Assembly (NCBI GenBank): GCA_020975725.1
Contig: QXJR01000017.1
Location: forward strand, 125,001-189,000
Origin: Picocystis sp. L7
Lineage: Eukaryota; Chlorophyta; Picocystophyceae; Picocystales; Picocystaceae
Length of the DNA: 64,000 nt
Direction of reading: 5' to 3'
The notes under the pieces: model-generated
Seen by the model: the letters and a program-made list of their open reading frames with translations, nothing else
What the model was told of the DNA's origin: nothing
Databases searched by the model: none
In this document: positions 32,058 to 41,836 of the stretch, one piece after another
How positions within the stretch are numbered: position 1 is the first letter of the stretch
How the letters are laid out: the number at the start of each line of letters is the position of its first letter
Position numbers and translations under genes: made by a program

Positions 32058-33536
32058 ATGGACGCCACCGCGGCGTGTTTGTGCGCCGCAGGCGGCTTCC
32101 TGTGCGCTCGGAGGAGGTGGTTTCTTCCAGAAGACGCACGTGGCGTGCTCTTTGCATGTTCCAGGCTGCTCGTTCCGATCGCAGCATTGTCCTGCGGCTT
32201 GTCCAAGGTCCATGGCATCGGATGGACGACCACCTTCGCCATCTTGTGGCTGCGTCTCACGTGCATGAATCGCCTGTTGAAGGACGCTTCGGATCAGAAC
32301 CGTAGGTTTGCGACGTCTGCATCCTTGTGCGAGTCCTCCCAGCCTTCCTTCGTTCTCCTGTGGGCGTCTTCCATCGCCAAACTCCTCGCTTGGGACGCAT
32401 CCCATCCGCCAGGAAGGCCTTGGACCGAGCATGAAGACGGCGGACAATACGCTGGGACGTGGAAACAGAAGCAGAAGCACGGTTATGGCGTGTATCGGTA
32501 TCCGAACGGTGCGTTGTACGAGGGAGAGTGGCGCCACAACCTCAAGCATGGCCGTGGGACGTACCACTACGTCCAAGGTGGCGTGTACGAAGGAGGTTGG
32601 ACGGACGGACACAAGCATGGACACGGCGCACACACCTCCAAGGACGGACACAGGAAGCTTGGAGAGTGGAAGGAAGGGAAGAGGATCCATCCCAAGACGA
32701 AAGGAAAGCCTGGAGACGAAGGCACCCAAGCAACACGAGCGGCGTGGGAAGCGAGAGAAGCCGCCTCTCACGCACGGTTGGCGGCCTCGCGGATGCTAGG
32801 TGAAGGAAAGAGCTTCCACACGAGAGCCAAAGAGACGCTCCTCGATCCATGGGTGGTCGCCAACGCAGTCGCTGCTGGACTGGCGCTCTCGTCGTGGAAC
32901 CTGCCCACCTCCCTCCTCGTCATCACCAACACGTGCCGAGATGCCGCACTCCTCGTCCTGTTCTTCGCGGCCGGTGCACTGCTCGTGCCGAAAGAAACCT
33001 CGCCAACGCAGTGGAAGCTGGGCCTCAAGGCCGCCGCGGCATCTAACCTGGCGCCCTTGGTCGTCGCAACCGCTGCGATTGCAACGGGAACGCTCGTGCC
33101 GATGTCGCAAACGTCGGTGTGGACAGGACTGGCGTCCATGGCAAGCGCACCGATGCCTTTCGCGCTCGCATGCGCTGCACGTCATGCAGACAATGCCGGA
33201 TTCTATGCCCTATGCGCCGTACTGTTTGCATGGATTGCCATGATGAATGCCTGGATCGGAGCAGCCATTCATGCACTGACCCCATGGCCAACAACCTGGG
33301 CCTATGCCGCTGGAGGATGGATGGTCACGGGTGCTTTTGTGGGCGCCCAAAGGTCCGTGTTTGCAGTTGCAAAAAGAAGGGAAGGGGGAAAGAAAATGGG
33401 AGGGGGGATCACCCCGGCTGCGGCTACAGCGCAGGCGGATCCAGTCCCTCAACGCACGCGCCCTGGACGGGTGCGAAGGGTGCCAGTGTTACATCGGTCA
33501 GCGAATTGTCTACCATGCGCACCGATGGCATGTTGA
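32058..33536 (+). CDS. Auxin-efflux-carrier-like membrane protein with MORN repeats in the central loop
   Basis: 492 residues, single exon. The N-terminal part has helices resembling the start of the auxin efflux carrier (AEC/PIN-like) fold: CLCAAGGFLCARRRWFLPED, then LLVPIAALSCGLSKV and two more hydrophobic stretches to about residue 112. Residues ~125-205 carry three to four MORN repeats (YAGTWKQKQKHGYGVYRYPN, YEGEWRHNLKHGRGTYHYVQ, YEGGWTDGHKHGHGAH). From ~250 a second block of about five helices resembles the AEC C-terminal half (LPTSLLVITNTCRDAALLVL FFAAGALLVPKE; SAPMPFALACAARHADNAGF). MORN repeats usually bind lipids or proteins. So it looks like a transporter whose cytosolic loop is a MORN domain. 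The transporter assignment is by pattern only and the substrate is unknown. Confidence 0.7.
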   Translation: MDATAACLCAAGGFLCARRRWFLPEDARGVLFACSRLLVPIAALSCGLSKVHGIGWTTTFAILWLRLTCMNRLLKDASDQNRRFATSASLCESSQPSFVLLWASSIAKLLAWDASHPPGRPWTEHEDGGQYAGTWKQKQKHGYGVYRYPNGALYEGEWRHNLKHGRGTYHYVQGGVYEGGWTDGHKHGHGAHTSKDGHRKLGEWKEGKRIHPKTKGKPGDEGTQATRAAWEAREAASHARLAASRMLGEGKSFHTRAKETLLDPWVVANAVAAGLALSSWNLPTSLLVITNTCRDAALLVLFFAAGALLVPKETSPTQWKLGLKAAAASNLAPLVVATAAIATGTLVPMSQTSVWTGLASMASAPMPFALACAARHADNAGFYALCAVLFAWIAMMNAWIGAAIHALTPWPTTWAYAAGGWMVTGAFVGAQRSVFAVAKRREGGKKMGGGITPAAATAQADPVPQRTRPGRVRRVPVLHRSANCLPCAPMAC

Positions 33537-33572
33537 ATAAGGCCGGGGCAAGACTTCACTCATCTACCACAC

Positions 33573-34880
33573 TCAACCGAAAGCCGCGATGGTCCATTCC
33601 TTGTAAATGGCCATGAATTTCGCCACAAAAGCTTCGATGTGAATGATTGCTTTTTGCCCCGACTGCAACCGGTGTTCGTAATATGCCGCCCATTTGCAAA
33701 CCTCCAGCTTGAGCTCCGAATCTATCTTGCTGAGAAGGTTCAATGTCAACTCACGCATGATGACCGCAGGTGGTATGCAGTTGGTGAGCAACTCGTATAT
33801 CCTGCCACGAATCTGGTACAAACGCCTTGGGCTTTGCTCTTCGAGTATTTCTCGCACAATCTCCTTCACATATAGCTCCCAATCTGTCTCCTGTGCCACC
33901 TGTTCCTCTGACATCTGCTGCTGCTGTACCTTGCATGCTTCTAATGACAGCAACGCCTTCCTCAGGTTGCGCCTGGATTGTTTCGCCACCCTGACTATCA
34001 GCTCTTGCGAACACTTGTAAGATTCCTTCTTTGCCACATCTTCCAAAAATTGCACCGTTTCGTCAAACGCCGCGCCCGGGACGCGGATTGCCTGGCACCT
34101 ACTCAAAATGGCATCGATGACCTTTGACGGGTTCTCACAACAAAGCACAAGTCTGCAAGCCGAGCTGTATTTTTCCATGGTTCGTCGAAGAGAGTGCTGG
34201 GCTTCCTTGCTCAGAGAATCCACATCGTTGAGGATGATCACCTTGACGCCCTTGTTTCCGGTGACATCTAGGGGCTTGCTCTTGGCCATTTCCTTGATCA
34301 CATCCTGAACAACATACCTGTCGCGGTAGCCTGCTTCGCTGGGCGTGAGTTCGATGTGAAAATTGCTGGAGAGGGTGAGTATCTCGACTTCCACCGTCCT
34401 CTCTCCCACCTCTATCTTCCATGGTTTGCTTTCTACCTTGATCTTCTCTACGCCTGGGCCATAGATCTCCCGCAACAATGCCATCACCATCGTCTTTTTG
34501 CCAGCTCCTGAAGGCCCGTAGAACAGGAAATGCGGGAAATTACCGGAGGACACCTGTGTGACACCATGGCGAAGGTCAGTCCTTTGTCTTGGTTCCCGTT
34601 CCTGCCAGAGACAATCCAGGAGGGAGCGACCTCAGTCGATTTTTTCGCGATGGACGACTTCCAAGAATCGGCATCGCTTTGTTACGACACGTTCGTCGAT
34701 CGCATACCATCTTTTGGATTCGACGTCCCAAGTCTCGATGCACGACGAAACGGTCCAACGTCGCGGGACGGTACTGCACAGGCAAGCCGTTCGTCCAACC
34801 GTCAGTCTCTCGTCCAGCAGGCGTTCTCCAAACCTCTTCGTGAGGAGTTCCTGCCTCACCTTGTCCACCCACAGCGGCAT
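33573..34880 (-). CDS. RFC3: Replication factor C subunit 3 (RFC3-type clamp loader)
   Basis: 355 residues in three exons: 34880-34860, 34773-34708 and 34553-33573, all phase 0. Exon 1 encodes only MPLWVDK. Exon 2 reads YRPATLDRFVVHRDLGRRIQ. Exon 3 opens VSSGNFPHFLFYGPSGAGKK, the Walker A motif. Later come VKVIILNDVDSLSKEAQHSL (Walker B in the small-subunit DVDxL form) and RLVLCCENPSKVIDAILSRC with the SRC motif. The AAA+ clamp loader opens PCNA on primed DNA. Length and exon joins match RFC3 of other eukaryotes. The stop lies 36 bp from the converging MORN-transporter stop. Confidence 0.95.
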
Positions 34881-35949
34881 GGTGTCGCTCCTGATGCGCC
34901 TCGTAGACGTCCCACAATGCGCTTGGCACGTCGAATGCGACGCCCAACCGAGCGGGAAACCTCGGGCTCAGGCTACCCGCCAAAACGCATCGATGGGTCT
35001 CGTCTCTCGTCTCGAATAAAGAATCGAGATCTTTGGGCTTCTGGATCGAGATCTTCGGGTGGGGGAGGGGAATGCGTGCTTTGGCTGTGGGTGGACGGGG
35101 GGGGGTAAGAAGATGGAGAACAACCAAAGCGGGTTGGATTGGAATCGTGAGTGCACGTACATGCCGCGAAGTGGCAAGGGCATATCCGTCCCGTCTCTGA
35201 AAGATCGACAGGGAACGGAATCGAACGTTTGGGATAACGCGAGGAAAGCAAGGTGGACAAACTCGAGCGTGAATGCATTTCCCCAACGGACAATGCCCCC
35301 ATCCTTTGAAACCGTGCTCGTTCACGCACCTCTCGTGCACGTGCGTGGTCTTGATCGACGGGACCCCTTGCTGTCGTGCTCGTCCCAACGCGTATTCGAT
35401 GGATCGCTGGTGCAAGCTCTCGAATATCCTCGTATTTCCAATGCAAAGCATGGACCTTGGGAAGCTTCTTGCTCCAGGTTTCGTTTCGTTTTTGCCGCTG
35501 TTTGAACGGCAATTCCCCGTATGGAAGCCTCGCAATTTCTTTTTCGTTTCGGTTCTTTTGCACCCCCATTTGTGATTCGTACGCAAGGGGTCGTTTCGAA
35601 GGAACGGAAACGATTTTCCTAGTGACCCTGTCATGTTCACCGGTTTGCATCCCCGGGGAAGCTTCCTCCCAACAGGCCCCGTTGGTTTTCCATCCCTATC
35701 AACGGGAGGACCAGAAAGGACGACCCATCGGTTCGTCCCCCTTTCGAAGGAGCCCTCGACCCACGGTTTCCATCCCTGTACACAGCCAGTGTGTCTGCCT
35801 TTCTCTCTCTCGTCTGTGTTCCGGTGAGTGTTGGTGCGTGAGCGTGTGGGTGAGCTTCGAGGGAGGGGACCTTGGGTGCCACACCACGTGTGGTGTGGTG
35901 GCACGTTCCAAGCGGACCTGCCACAATCGGTGGTGGCGGCGGCGAAGCA
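34881..35949. other. Divergent spacer between RFC3 and the PHD gene
   Basis: About 1.07 kb. No protein recognised. A GTGAGTG donor-like site at about 35823 may end a leader exon of the PHD gene. Confidence 0.4.
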
Positions 35950-36771
35950 ATGCTTCGTCGTCGACCACGAACGGGGAAAAAAGACGTGCCGCTGCCACCC
36001 GTGTACGAGGGGGCGCATCCGTCCAGCTGCGCGTACTGCAGGAGGAAGAAACGAGGACAATGCGGGACGGTGCAGGCGGTGAGAGGATGCTACTGCCGAA
36101 CCGGTCCGGCCGAAGGAGAAGACGTACAGGTCAACATCCGGGAGCTGTTCTGCGGAGCCTACAAGCGAAACACAGGAGCAACAGAAAATGTACATAAGAA
36201 GCAAGAGACAGAGGTGGTCAAAGGTGGCCTCCAGGAAGAAGAGGGACGAAAATTGAACGGGAAAAGGCTGCTCATCGACCTCAACGAGCCCGCGGTGAAC
36301 GACAGCGAGGAAGATTATTATGGCACGAGACAGGGAAAAGTGCCGCGCACAGATGACACGCACGTGCAGCAGTTGTGCAACGGAAGACAAGACACGGGGA
36401 ACGACGTGAGACTCTACCTACTGTATGCGCACGAAGCCGAAATGGGTGCACCTGGGACGCATGAGAACATGTGCTTCGTCTGCAAACAAGAAGGAGGCGA
36501 ATTAGCTAGGTGCTGCGAAGGAAATTTCGCAACTGCGGCCGTATCTGGCTGTCGTAAGGCTTACCACCCGCACTGTCTGAGAAATCTTTCCTTCATTCTC
36601 AGAGAAGGGGTGTTCACCTGTCCACGTCACTTTTGCAGCTTCCCGGGCTGCTCCAGGGAGCCCCAGCACTTTTGCCGTGCTTGTCCAACACAATTCTGCA
36701 CGGCACATGTACAGAGGGAGATCGTCCACACCAGGCTCTGCTTCACTTGTATGGAACTCGTGAAGAGCTGA
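35950..36771 (+). CDS. PHD-like zinc-finger protein with an EAR-type DLNEP motif
   Basis: 273 residues from the ATG at 35950; upstream exons are possible. A first Cys cluster (SSCAYCRRKKRGQCGT, residues ~25-40) is followed by a linker holding LLIDLNEPAV, which fits the plant EAR repression motif DLNxxP. The C-terminal ~95 residues form an extended PHD-type finger: MCFVCKQEGGELARC, GCRKAYHPHCL, FTCPRHFC, CSREPQHFCRACPTQFCTAH, ending with a last Cys pair LCFTCMEL. The Cys/His order resembles the tandem PHD and C5HCH modules of chromatin proteins (ATX/NSD type). It may be a chromatin reader in a repressor, but this is inferred from motifs only. Confidence 0.7.
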   Translation: MLRRRPRTGKKDVPLPPVYEGAHPSSCAYCRRKKRGQCGTVQAVRGCYCRTGPAEGEDVQVNIRELFCGAYKRNTGATENVHKKQETEVVKGGLQEEEGRKLNGKRLLIDLNEPAVNDSEEDYYGTRQGKVPRTDDTHVQQLCNGRQDTGNDVRLYLLYAHEAEMGAPGTHENMCFVCKQEGGELARCCEGNFATAAVSGCRKAYHPHCLRNLSFILREGVFTCPRHFCSFPGCSREPQHFCRACPTQFCTAHVQREIVHTRLCFTCMELVKS

Positions 36772-37117
36772 CGGGTAAAAGCCTCACGCCACGCCCTACA
36801 AGAAAGAATGCGAATTCGCTGGCCTTGCGTGAGCATGCCCGGTTGGGTCTGCGACGACCAGCGTATGAAAGGGTTCTGCATGTTCCCTGCAAACTCGGAC
36901 TGCGTGATCTACCCAAGACATGGCACGCGGGAGTTGAGTTCGTTGCAGGTTTCTCAGATTTCGAGGGAGGAAAGGCGTGTCCTATGTTCTCTTGTTGGGA
37001 TGCCACCGGGGCGAGAGATGTACCATGAATAAACCGTTGGAAAAAGTTCAAATCCTTACATTCTAGTTCTTATCATCCAACATTCGTATAGTACGGAGGG
37101 GTGTTGCGGCCTGTGCT
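36772..37117. other. 3' spacer between the PHD gene and CP12
   Basis: Convergent spacer of 346 bp with an AATAAA word at about 37027 (plus strand). No gene. Confidence 0.5.
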
Positions 37118-37644
37118 CTAATCATCGTACACACGGCACTCGTCGCTGTCTGGGTTGGACTCGCAGAACTCCTCCAACGGATCCGCCTTGGCACGGGACC
37201 TCTTGTGGGAGGCCTCCGCCGACAATTCCTCCACGTTGTCCCATGCGGCTGCGCATTCACCCGAAACTCCTCCTTCGCAAGCCTCCTCTGCTTCTTTGAT
37301 GGCGTCTTCGATCTTTCCATCCAGGTTCTGTTCGATCGTCCGTCGCGGCGCAGTTATCGGAGGGCAGAACGAGGTGCCACGCGTCCGGTCCAAACCGAAA
37401 GATTAAGAAAAAAAAACCGTTCGCGTCAGCTTTCGTTCCTCGCTTTCGGTCGGTGGTTCCTTATCGTCGTTTGTCCGTCTTTCCTACGGCGGCGTCCGCG
37501 TCTCGCTCTCCCTCGTCGAGCACGTACGCTGGAGCACACCACGCGGCGCGTGGCCCTCGCGGCCGTTCCACGGGACAGGCGTCTCGCGGACATCCCCACG
37601 CGTGCGTTGGGCGTCGTTCGCAGGCTCTGCAGCGTCGTCGGCAT
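37118..37644 (-). CDS. CP12: CP12, Calvin-cycle regulator (plastid)
   Basis: 108 residues in two exons, 37644-37528 and 37327-37118, joined in phase 0 (donor GTACGTG, acceptor CAG). Exon 1 is a transit peptide rich in Arg, Ser and Thr (MPTTLQSLRTTPNARVGMSA RRLS). Exon 2 begins NLDGKIEDAIKEAEEACEGG and holds both redox cysteine pairs (CEGGVSGEC and CESNPDSDEC) and the core AAAWDNVEELSA. CP12 is a small disordered stroma protein that binds GAPDH and phosphoribulokinase in the dark and releases them when its disulfides are reduced by thioredoxin. All key residues are present. Divergent from SF3A3, 490 bp away. Confidence 0.95.
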
Positions 37645-38134
37645 GTCGTTCGGTGGCTTGTTGTTTCGCTTCGCACGCGGTCTGGCTGCGGAGGTTGCGT
37701 GTCCGAGCGGATCGGCGCCTTCTGATTCTGATGGAAAAAATCGCTGCAACCGTGCTTTGGTCCATCCGAGGTCCAGGGACCTCCCCTCAGGGCTCCCTCC
37801 CTCAACGGTGGGTGAGGAACGGCCGAGAGGACGGCGGACCGCCTCTGCGGTGCACGGAAGAGCACGAGGAGAAGGATCGGGAAGAAGAGGGAGGGATCCC
37901 CAGGAGGGGAAGGGAAGGCGCGGAGGTCCTCGACAGGAAGGTGCGGAAGGTCCCCCCTCTCTCCCCCTCCTTGTTGAGAAAGACCCGTGGATCAGATCGT
38001 GTGCCGCAGAGGAGGGGTCGATCCACTCCCCTGCCCCCTCCCTTCCCGACCCTCCAACCGTCCCGGTCCCTCCCCTCGTGTTTACGACGGAGTTAACCTC
38101 GAGGGGACGTGTGGGACGCGCTCGCGCATGCGCG
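37645..38134. other. Divergent promoter between CP12 and SF3A3
   Basis: 490 bp, GC-rich. It contains two copies of the recurring word (CCTCTGCGG near 37849 and CCGCAGAGGA near 38008). No gene. Confidence 0.5.
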
Positions 38135-39733
38135 ATGGCCATCACGTGGACGGAACAGGCGCGAGGTACGTGGACGAAGGGGATCTCGAACGGGAGGGAA
38201 GGAGGACGAGAAAAGGAGACTGACGGAGGGGACGACGGGGGAACGAAAGCGATGCACGAGGAGATCGAACGGTTGGAACGAGCGGCGGCGGAAGACCTGG
38301 AAGAGAACGAAGGAAAAACGCACTGGAAGAGGCTCAAGCAAGAACACCGCGTGGGATGGTGCTTGGATCGAGTGGTGGAGAGATCCAAGCGGTTGGAAGA
38401 GATCTACGAGGACGAAGACGGGGTCGTGAAGGAAGAACGACGTAGCATGGCCGGAGAAAACTACCCGAACGCATTCGTCACCTTCTATGGAAAGCTGAGA
38501 GACATACGAGAAACCCACAAGAGGATCGCAGGAGCGTTCGCGAGCGAAGCAGACGTGAGGCCGCTGCAAACGCCGGACGTCTCCTTCAGCGGAGAAGAAA
38601 AGAACGGACGATACCTGGACCTCAACGAACTCCACGTCCGATACGTCAACTCGAAGTTCGGAAACGAGGTCGATTACGTCACGTACTTGAAGAACGTGAG
38701 TGACTTCTCACGGATCGAAATGTCGAACAAGCTGGCCAAATCGTACCGGGAATACTTGAAAGACCTCGTGAACTACCTGCAATCCTTCCACAAGAGAGCC
38801 AAGCCACTCGTTCACCTGGACAAGCTGATCGCACAGCAGCGCGAGTCCTTTGAAAAAGATTGGAAAGATCGGGGAGAAGCTGCGTGGATGGGGGAAGCTG
38901 GAGGAAGTAAGAGGGTGGAATCCGAAGCCAAGGCTCTACTGGAACCGTTCGAATCCTGCGACGAGCTGCAAGCCCTGGGCACAGAACAACTCAAACAGAT
39001 GCTTTCACAGCTGGGATTGAAATGTGGAGGCACCGTGGAACAACGGGCGGAGCGGTTGTTCTCCGTCAAAGGGAAGGATCTGGAGAGCTGGGACCCGAAA
39101 ATCTTTGCCAAAAACGCTCGTCCCCTCGTCCCCAAGGACACCGAGTCCCTCGAACGGCAAAAGAAACTGTTGTACGAAGCCGCCCGGCTGGAGTGGACGG
39201 CCGCGGCCTTGGTCGACACCCTGAAGGATTTTGTGGAGAGCACATGTGAAAACGTAGAGAAGAAGCAAGCACTCACCGCTGAAGAGCTGGAGGAAGAACT
39301 GAGAGACGACGACGAAGACGAAGATAGGGAGGTAGAGAGCGACGAGGAGGAGAAAATCTACAATCCTCTGAAGCTGCCTCTTGGATGGGATGGCAAGCCC
39401 ATCCCTTTCTGGTTGTACAAGCTGCATGGCTTGAATCAAGAGTTCAAATGCGAAATATGTGGAAACCAAAGCTACTGGGGACGGCGTGCATATGAGCAAC
39501 ATTTTTCGGAATCGAGGCATCTGCACGGGCTGCAGTGCTTGGGCATTCCGAACAGCAAAGAGTTTTTTGAGATCACCAGGATAAAGGAAGCCCAGGAACT
39601 GTGGGAGAGCTTGAAACGCAAAAAGGCGTCAGAAGGTTGGAAGCCTGAAGCCGAAGAAGAGTGCGAAGACGAGGAAGGAAATGTGTACAGTAAGAAGACG
39701 TACACAGATTTAAAGCGGCAGGGACTCATTTAA
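38135..39733 (+). CDS. SF3A3: Splicing factor 3A subunit 3 (SF3a60)
   Basis: 504 residues in two exons, 38135-38165 and 38250-39733, with an 84-bp intron (GTACGTG to AAAG). The join gives MAITWTEQARAMHEEIERLE, which lines up with the SF3a60 N-terminus; reading through the intron would insert a Gly/Arg-rich stretch. Further signatures are YPNAFVTFYGKLRDIRETHK, YLDLNELHVRYVNS, YVTYLKNVSDF, and the C-terminal zinc finger region FKCEICGNQSYWGRRAYEQH FSESRHLHGLQCLGIPN. SF3a is part of the U2 snRNP and helps select the branch point. Length matches the human protein. Confidence 0.95.
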   Translation: MAITWTEQARGTWTKGISNGREGGREKETDGGDDGGTKAMHEEIERLERAAAEDLEENEGKTHWKRLKQEHRVGWCLDRVVERSKRLEEIYEDEDGVVKEERRSMAGENYPNAFVTFYGKLRDIRETHKRIAGAFASEADVRPLQTPDVSFSGEEKNGRYLDLNELHVRYVNSKFGNEVDYVTYLKNVSDFSRIEMSNKLAKSYREYLKDLVNYLQSFHKRAKPLVHLDKLIAQQRESFEKDWKDRGEAAWMGEAGGSKRVESEAKALLEPFESCDELQALGTEQLKQMLSQLGLKCGGTVEQRAERLFSVKGKDLESWDPKIFAKNARPLVPKDTESLERQKKLLYEAARLEWTAAALVDTLKDFVESTCENVEKKQALTAEELEEELRDDDEDEDREVESDEEEKIYNPLKLPLGWDGKPIPFWLYKLHGLNQEFKCEICGNQSYWGRRAYEQHFSESRHLHGLQCLGIPNSKEFFEITRIKEAQELWESLKRKKASEGWKPEAEEECEDEEGNVYSKKTYTDLKRQGLI

Positions 39734-40087
39734 ATCTGCCCTTTGTTCTGTAGCATGGAAGCACATGCTGCGAATGGAGAATTCGAGCACGACCAAAGAG
39801 TTTTTGATGGGACGCATGAATGGCGCTTTATTTCAACGTATCGGAATCCTTGTTGATCAACTTCCTTGCGCACGAGGTGAGTTGCACCTCTGTACAGAAA
39901 TGCTCCTTTCGAGCCTGTGCATTGACGCAGCTGGGATTCTCCCCCTGCTGAAGTAATAAATTGCAAAGTGCCTACCAGCAGCACACAACTGACTCTCATC
40001 CCTGATATGCACAAGATCGTGAACATCCTCTGCCTTGCAGGTTGGACTGATCAAGGCACCGTTCTCTTTGGACAAGTTTTCCGAGGA
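39734..40087. other. 3' spacer between SF3A3 and the FABP-like gene
   Basis: 354 bp convergent spacer with AATAAA near 39954 on the plus strand. No gene recognised. Confidence 0.5.
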
Positions 40088-40777
40088 TCACGCTCGACTG
40101 TAGACGGAAGTGTACCTGACTTGCTCGTACGTGTCTAGCCGCGTCAATACAGACTCCACCAGCAGCACATTCCCATTGCTTCCAGGTTCCAGTCGGTACA
40201 CTTCCGTGCATTTTCCGGGCAGTGGGGGTGACCACTTGCAATCCAGTACCACGGCCTCTTCCCCTTCAATTTCGGCTAGCTCTACTCGACCCACGTGTTT
40301 TCCCGATCGCAAGTCTCTACGTTTCACGTGGACTGCAGATCCATCCAAAGGATAGGATTCCTTCAGTTTGATGATCGAAGCCGAGACGAGGGTCCTGAAG
40401 TGCTTCTGGGTCTTGGCGATTTCGAGTCCGCTGGCGAAGGGGGCAGCTTTCTTGATGACCCACGGTGCTTGGAAGAGTTCCAGCGAAGGTTGGACGCTGT
40501 CGCTCCTCCGAAAGTCTTTCTTCCACCTTCCTGCCAGGGATTTCTTCCCCATGGATTCCAAGAACTGATCGATGGTCTTGATCGGTGTGCCGGTGAGTCG
40601 CTCCAAGTCCATCTTTCCGTGCGAGACGGTTCGTAGCTCCAGCCTTCGTTTCCACCTCCTTTTCTGCCAGGTCCGCATTGCCGCTGCACCCATGAACGCC
40701 ACCACCCACTTGGCGTCCACGTGCCAAGGCAGGAGCTCGCGTCGCACGGCTTGCAGCGCGCGCGACCACTGCGCCAT
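40088..40777 (-). CDS. Unrecognised protein, FABP/lipocalin-like C-terminal fold
   Basis: 229 residues from the ATG at 40777. A short basic N-terminus contains one hydrophobic patch (KWVVAFMGAAAMRTWQKRRW). The rest reads like a beta-barrel lipid-binding domain: GRWKKDFRRSDSVQPSLELF, then WVIKKAAPFASGLEIAKTQ, HFRTLVSASIIKLKESYPLD, HVKRRDLRSGKHVGRVELAE, VVLDCKWSPPLPGKCTEVYR and a final strand VLLVESVLTRLDTYEQVRYT. The order W..D..RSDS, RRDLR.GKH and alternating strands resembles fatty-acid-binding or lipocalin-like proteins. I infer lipid binding with low certainty. Divergent from the selenoprotein W gene. Confidence 0.65.
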   Translation of the reverse strand: MAQWSRALQAVRRELLPWHVDAKWVVAFMGAAAMRTWQKRRWKRRLELRTVSHGKMDLERLTGTPIKTIDQFLESMGKKSLAGRWKKDFRRSDSVQPSLELFQAPWVIKKAAPFASGLEIAKTQKHFRTLVSASIIKLKESYPLDGSAVHVKRRDLRSGKHVGRVELAEIEGEEAVVLDCKWSPPLPGKCTEVYRLEPGSNGNVLLVESVLTRLDTYEQVRYTSVYSRA

Positions 40778-41449
40778 GCCGGCACACGTGGAAGGCGCTC
40801 CTCGACGAGCCTCGTCCAACCTCCCCCGGTTCCTCGTACGGGTTCTCCCCTCCTTTCCGTGGACAGACCGGGAACGTACGAACGAGAGGAAGGGGGGTCC
40901 GTATCCCATCCCGAGGATCGAGGGGAAAGGGTCTCCCCTGTGGGATGGGGACATCCACCCCACACCGACGGTCCAATCATCCGAGGGGAAAGGTCGAGGG
41001 AAAGGATGCGCGTAGCTGCGATTGCGAAACGACAGGGCGCGCCACGCAAGGCAGGGAGTGGTCGAGGAAGGGTGGCACAGAACGAAGGATGGACGAAAAA
41101 AAAGGGGTCCGGACGTCGAGGACGGATCCAAGGGAGGCCGTTCACCCCCCCTCTCGAACGCACCTCCGTTCGGGACCCACCTCGTCCTTTTCCTGCAGGT
41201 TCGGAGCACGTCCACCCATCCCACGCGTCGAAAGGGTGCCGATCGGTCTCCTTTCCTTCCAATCTGAACGCGAACGGTGGCACGAGCAGGGATCCACGAA
41301 CACCTCCACGACCACGCACGTCGACTTGTGCACCGCATCTGTCCAAATGCACCTTGTCATTCCCCGAGTTAACTTCCGAGTTTACAAACCCGCCTTCCGA
41401 GACCACCGGATCCGTGCCCAAGGGAACCGAAGCACGTGGCGGTGTGGCG
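40778..41449. other. Divergent promoter between the FABP-like and selenoprotein W genes
   Basis: 672 bp, GC-rich, with CGACGGTCC near 40968. No gene recognised. A leader exon for the selenoprotein gene may be hidden here. Confidence 0.45.
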
Positions 41450-41806
41450 ATGGCCGCACGTGCTGGCTTACGTCGCGCGTTTGGCGCAGGAAAGAGCGCA
41501 GAAAAAGGTGGGTGGAAGGTCCACGTGGAGTACTGCGTGCGATGAAACTACCAGCCGCGCTTCGAAGTGCTCCGCGAACGGCTCCGACGGGAATTTCCCG
41601 GACAGTTCGCGGTGTTTGGGAACGCCAACGGGAACCCAAGGACCGGCGCGTTCGAAGTTACCCTCGATACGGGAAAGGAACGAGAGAAGTTGTGGTCCAA
41701 GCTGGAGACAGGAGAACCGAGCCATCTGGAGGCCAGCCAGGCGGTCGCCCAACACGTGGCGACGGAGCTCCGAAGCTGGTTGGACCGGAATGAAAGTCGC
41801 ACCTGA
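41450..41806 (+). CDS. SELENOW: Selenoprotein W (Rdx family), in-frame UGA = Sec
   Basis: 118 residues if the TGA at 41543-41545 is read as selenocysteine (residue 32). The N-terminus reads WKVHVEYCVR, then Sec, then NYQPRFEVLRERLRREFPGQ, so the redox motif is CxxU, exactly as in SelW. The frame continues through FAVFGNANGNPRTGAFEVTL to a normal stop at 41806. SelW is a thioredoxin-fold protein thought to act in redox signalling. A SECIS hairpin in the 3' UTR (41837-41915) supports recoding rather than a stop. The ATG at 41450 gives a ~24-residue extension before the fold. The TGA-terminated version would lack the whole domain. Its stop codon lies about 180 bp from the converging COX7c-like stop. 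Confidence 0.9.
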
Positions 41807-41836
41807 TCCTTCCGTGCAGCATCGCTAGCAACCATT

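Noticed and set aside
32058-33536. The MORN/transporter fusion as two adjacent genes
   Set aside because: One uninterrupted frame with no start, stop or splice-like sites between the parts, and both membrane blocks fit the two halves of a single carrier fold.
41450-41545. Selenoprotein W gene as a pseudogene with a premature stop
   Set aside because: The stop is TGA exactly at the Sec position of CxxU, the frame continues with the conserved domain, and a SECIS follows.
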